From Thioclava dalianensis (GTDB lineage: Bacteria > Pseudomonadota > Alphaproteobacteria > Rhodobacterales > Rhodobacteraceae): 64,000 nucleotides of DNA. The notes under the pieces were generated by a model. That model was not told the origin of the DNA. It worked only from the letters and a program-made list of their open reading frames with translations, and did no database searches. Positions 61,638 through 64,000 of this stretch are shown one piece after another. Within the stretch, counting starts at the first letter, position 1, and each line of letters opens with the position of its first letter. The translations under genes and the position numbers were made by a program. The DNA lies in NCBI RefSeq assembly GCF_000715505.1, contig NZ_JHEH01000004.1, positions 1 through 64,000 on the forward strand. The letters run 5' to 3'.

Positions 61638-63152
61638 ATGAGCTTTACCCTGGCCATCGTCGGCCGCCCCAATGTCGGCAAATCGACCCTGTTCAACCGT
61701 CTGGTGGGCAAGCGTTTGGCGCTGGTCGACAACACGCCCGGCGTCACCCGCGATCTGCGCGAAGGCGATGCGCGCCTCGGCGATCTGCGCTTTATCGTTA
61801 TCGACTCGGCGGGTCTTGAGCTGGCCGAGGATGACAGTCTGCAAGGCCGGATGCGGCGGCTGACCGAGCGCGCCGTCGAAGAGGCCGATATCTGCCTTTT
61901 CATGGTGGATGCGCGCGTGGGCGTGACGCCTGCGGATGAAATTTTCGCCGATATTCTGCGCAAGAAGAACGCCCATGTGATCCTTGCGGCCAACAAGGCC
62001 GAAGGCTTTGCGGGCGATGCGGGTGCTATGGAGGCGTGGAGCCTTGGCCTTGGCGAGCCGCTGCGGATCTCGGCCGAGCATGGCGAAGGGCTGGATGATC
62101 TTTATACCGCGCTGGTGCCGCTGGCCGATGCGTTTGCCGAGCAGCACGCCGCCAACACGCCCGAGACGGATATCGTGATCGACGATGAGCTGGAGGAGGG
62201 GGATATCCCCGCCTATCAGCCGCCCTCGGCGCAAAAACCGCTGCAACTGGCTGTGATCGGGCGCCCCAATGCGGGCAAGTCCACGCTGATCAACAAGATC
62301 ATCCGCGAAGATCGACTGCTCACCGGCCCCGAGGCGGGAATCACCCGCGATGCGATCTCGGTGACGACCGAGTATATGGGCACGCCGATGCGTCTCTGGG
62401 ACACGGCCGGGATGCGCAAGCGGGGCAAGATCAACGACAAGCTTGAGAAGCTCTCGGTGGCCGATGGTCTGCGCGCTGTGCGCTTTGCCGAGGTGGTTGT
62501 GGTGCTGCTCGACGTGAATATCCCGTTTGAGACGCAGGATTTGCGGATCGCCGATTTCGCCGAGACCGAGGGGCGCGCCGTGGTAGTGGCCGCCAATAAA
62601 TGGGATCTCGAAGAGGATAAGCCCGAGAAGCTCAAAGAACTGCGCGAGGCCTTCGAGCGGCTGTTGCCGCAGTTGCGTGGGGCGCCGATGGTGACGGTGT
62701 CGGCCAAGACGGGCAAGGGGCTTGACCGGCTGCATGCGGCGATCCTCAAGGCCCATGAGGTCTGGAACCGCCGGATCACCACCGCCAAGCTGAACAACTG
62801 GCTGCGGGTGATGGTCGAGAGCCATCCGCCACCCGCACCGGGCGGTCGCCGGATCAAGCTGCGTTATATCACGCAGGCCAAGACCCGCCCGCCGGGCTTT
62901 GTCGTCAAGACGACCTATGCCGACAAGATCCCTGCAAGCTACGAGCGCTACCTGATCAACGGGCTGCGCGAGAGCTTCGATATGCCCGGCACGCCGATCC
63001 GGCTGTATATGCGCGATCAGGGCAACGAAAACCCCTATAAGGATCGCAAGAAGTCGATCCCGTCGCGCCTGAAAAAGCACGTGGATGCCAAGAAGAAGGC
63101 CGATCACAAGGAAACCGCGCGCAAGCGGCGCGAAGGCAAAAAGGGCGACTAG
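61638..63152 (+). CDS. der: Ribosome-assembly GTPase Der (EngA)
   Basis: 504 residues with two G domains. G1 motifs are GRPNVGKST (about residue 8) and GRPNAGKST (about 209); G3 IDSAGLE and [12 protein letters not shown]4 AANKAEG and [13 protein letters not shown]-like C-terminal domain and a basic Lys/Arg tail follow. It matures the 50S subunit. AAGGAG precedes the ATG. A terminator follows 35 bases after the stop. Confidence 0.97.
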   Translation: MSFTLAIVGRPNVGKSTLFNRLVGKRLALVDNTPGVTRDLREGDARLGDLRFIVIDSAGLELAEDDSLQGRMRRLTERAVEEADICLFMVDARVGVTPADEIFADILRKKNAHVILAANKAEGFAGDAGAMEAWSLGLGEPLRISAEHGEGLDDLYTALVPLADAFAEQHAANTPETDIVIDDELEEGDIPAYQPPSAQKPLQLAVIGRPNAGKSTLINKIIREDRLLTGPEAGITRDAISVTTEYMGTPMRLWDTAGMRKRGKINDKLEKLSVADGLRAVRFAEVVVVLLDVNIPFETQDLRIADFAETEGRAVVVAANKWDLEEDKPEKLKELREAFERLLPQLRGAPMVTVSAKTGKGLDRLHAAILKAHEVWNRRITTAKLNNWLRVMVESHPPPAPGGRRIKLRYITQAKTRPPGFVVKTTYADKIPASYERYLINGLRESFDMPGTPIRLYMRDQGNENPYKDRKKSIPSRLKKHVDAKKKADHKETARKRREGKKGD

Positions 63153-63186
63153 GCCCGCCGCCTTTTTGTCAGACGCATATCACAGA

Positions 63187-63218
63187 GCGCCCTTGCCGGA
63201 GACCGGCAGGGGCGTTTT
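63187..63218 (+). terminator. Terminator after der
   Basis: A 12-bp stem (63188-63199 with 63203-63214, one G-T) extended by a G-T pair, loop AGA, TTTT at 63215-63218. It may also serve the convergent small gene. Confidence 0.88.
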
Positions 63219-63292
63219 CGTTTGGTGAGAGGCAATCGGCCTTGGCTTCGGACGCCGCGCGCGCTCCGGTCTTCACATCCTCAAGGCAGGGC

Positions 63293-63505
63293 TCAGATGA
63301 AGCCGAGGTGATCGAGCGCTTTGCGCGCGCTATCTCGCAGCCGCGTCTCGCTTGCAAACAGCATTTCGTTCAGCTCCGAAATTGTTTTCGACAGCGATCT
63401 GTCGCGGCGCATCGCTTCGATCTGAACCGGCAACTCATCCGAGTTGATGGAGAGAATGCGGTTCGGCAGAGACGCGCGCTCTGCGAGCATATCTTTTGGC
63501 GTCAT
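63293..63505 (-). CDS. 70-residue unknown protein under a CtrA-type box
   Basis: 70 residues, mostly helical and charged (DELPVQIEAMRRDRSLSKT and SETRLRDSARKALDHLGFI). No signal peptide, membrane helix or known domain. The start at 63505 was chosen for GGAGGG about eight bases upstream. The promoter region carries a perfect palindromic TTAA-N7-TTAAC box at 63543-63559. It is convergent with der. Function unknown. Confidence 0.72.
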   Translation of the reverse strand: MTPKDMLAERASLPNRILSINSDELPVQIEAMRRDRSLSKTISELNEMLFASETRLRDSARKALDHLGFI

Positions 63506-63542
63506 AGGTTTGCCCTCCGGCGAATCAGTCGATGCGTCATAT

Positions 63543-63559
63543 GTTAACAATCGGTTAAC
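63543..63559 (-). promoter_or_regulatory. CtrA-type binding box
   Basis: GTTAACAATCGGTTAAC: TTAA, seven bases, TTAAC. It matches the published CtrA consensus TTAA-N7-TTAAC exactly and does so on both strands. It lies 38 bases upstream of the 70-residue gene's start, within the gap to serS, so CtrA could act on that gene's promoter. Confidence 0.7.
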
Positions 63560-63586
63560 ACCGAGTCCCTGTGGATAAGTGGGGCG

Positions 63587-64000
<414 letters not shown>

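Overview
The window reads as chromosomal DNA of a Rhodobacterales-type alphaproteobacterium (Rhodobacteraceae/Paracoccaceae). The basis is high GC with strong wobble-GC codon use, an Ala/Glu-rich tail on ribosomal protein L3, an ATP12 chaperone gene, an aapJQMP amino-acid transporter, GTP cyclohydrolase FolE2, and a perfect CtrA-type TTAA-N7-TTAAC box. No insertion sequence, phage gene, CRISPR array, rRNA or integrase was seen. One tRNA gene (Glu, anticodon UUC) was found.

Bases 1-19612 hold the S10/spc/alpha ribosomal protein cluster in the usual bacterial gene order, cut into blocks by unrelated genes. The blocks are: end of tuf; rpsJ-rplC-rplD-rplW and a terminator; a reverse-strand SH3-domain gene; rplB-rpsS-rplV-rpsC-rplP and a terminator; a reverse-strand 2OG-Fe(II) oxygenase gene, a preQ1-I riboswitch and queC-queD-queE; rpmC-rpsQ-rplN-rplX-rplE-rpsN-rpsH-rplF-rplR-rpsE-rpmD and a terminator; marC; rplO-secY-adk and a terminator; rpsM-rpsK-rpoA-rplQ and a terminator. 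Several blocks have a candidate promoter with 17-bp spacing, and hairpins without U-tracts sit in the wider gaps inside the operons.

Bases 19613-25305: a luxR-luxI pair in visibly AT-richer DNA follows rplQ, then rarA, crcB, an RluA-family pseudouridine synthase, a HAD phosphatase and an ATP12 chaperone. The last four genes are tightly coupled or overlapping.

Bases 25306-39479: aapJ, a hairpin, then aapQ-aapM-aapP form a polar amino-acid ABC importer. Reverse-strand argB, a ferredoxin-like gene and a SixA-like phosphatase gene overlap by 4 bases at each junction. Next come an SDR, an AraC regulator divergent from an aldo/keto reductase, tRNA-Glu with its own promoter downstream of recJ, and a DEAD-box helicase.

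Bases 39480-54641: an EamA transporter and yciB; an ArsR regulator divergent from an MFS exporter over repeated TTCGAA motifs; a GST; an alpha/beta hydrolase; metZ; folE2; a small HTH protein; sodB; a small polar protein coupled to a host-attachment-family protein; rarD; a LOG-family protein; a LysM protein; an Atm1-type exporter; and a GNAT acetyltransferase.

Bases 54632-64000: an RND efflux pump with an unusual extra membrane insert and its adaptor (reverse); a YfgM-like protein, bamB and der (forward); a 70-residue unknown gene under a CtrA-type box; and the 3' part of serS.

Pathway links: queC/D/E plus FolE2 cover entry to queuosine and folate from GTP. The preQ1 riboswitch would close the feedback loop. 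luxI-luxR would make and sense an acyl-homoserine lactone.
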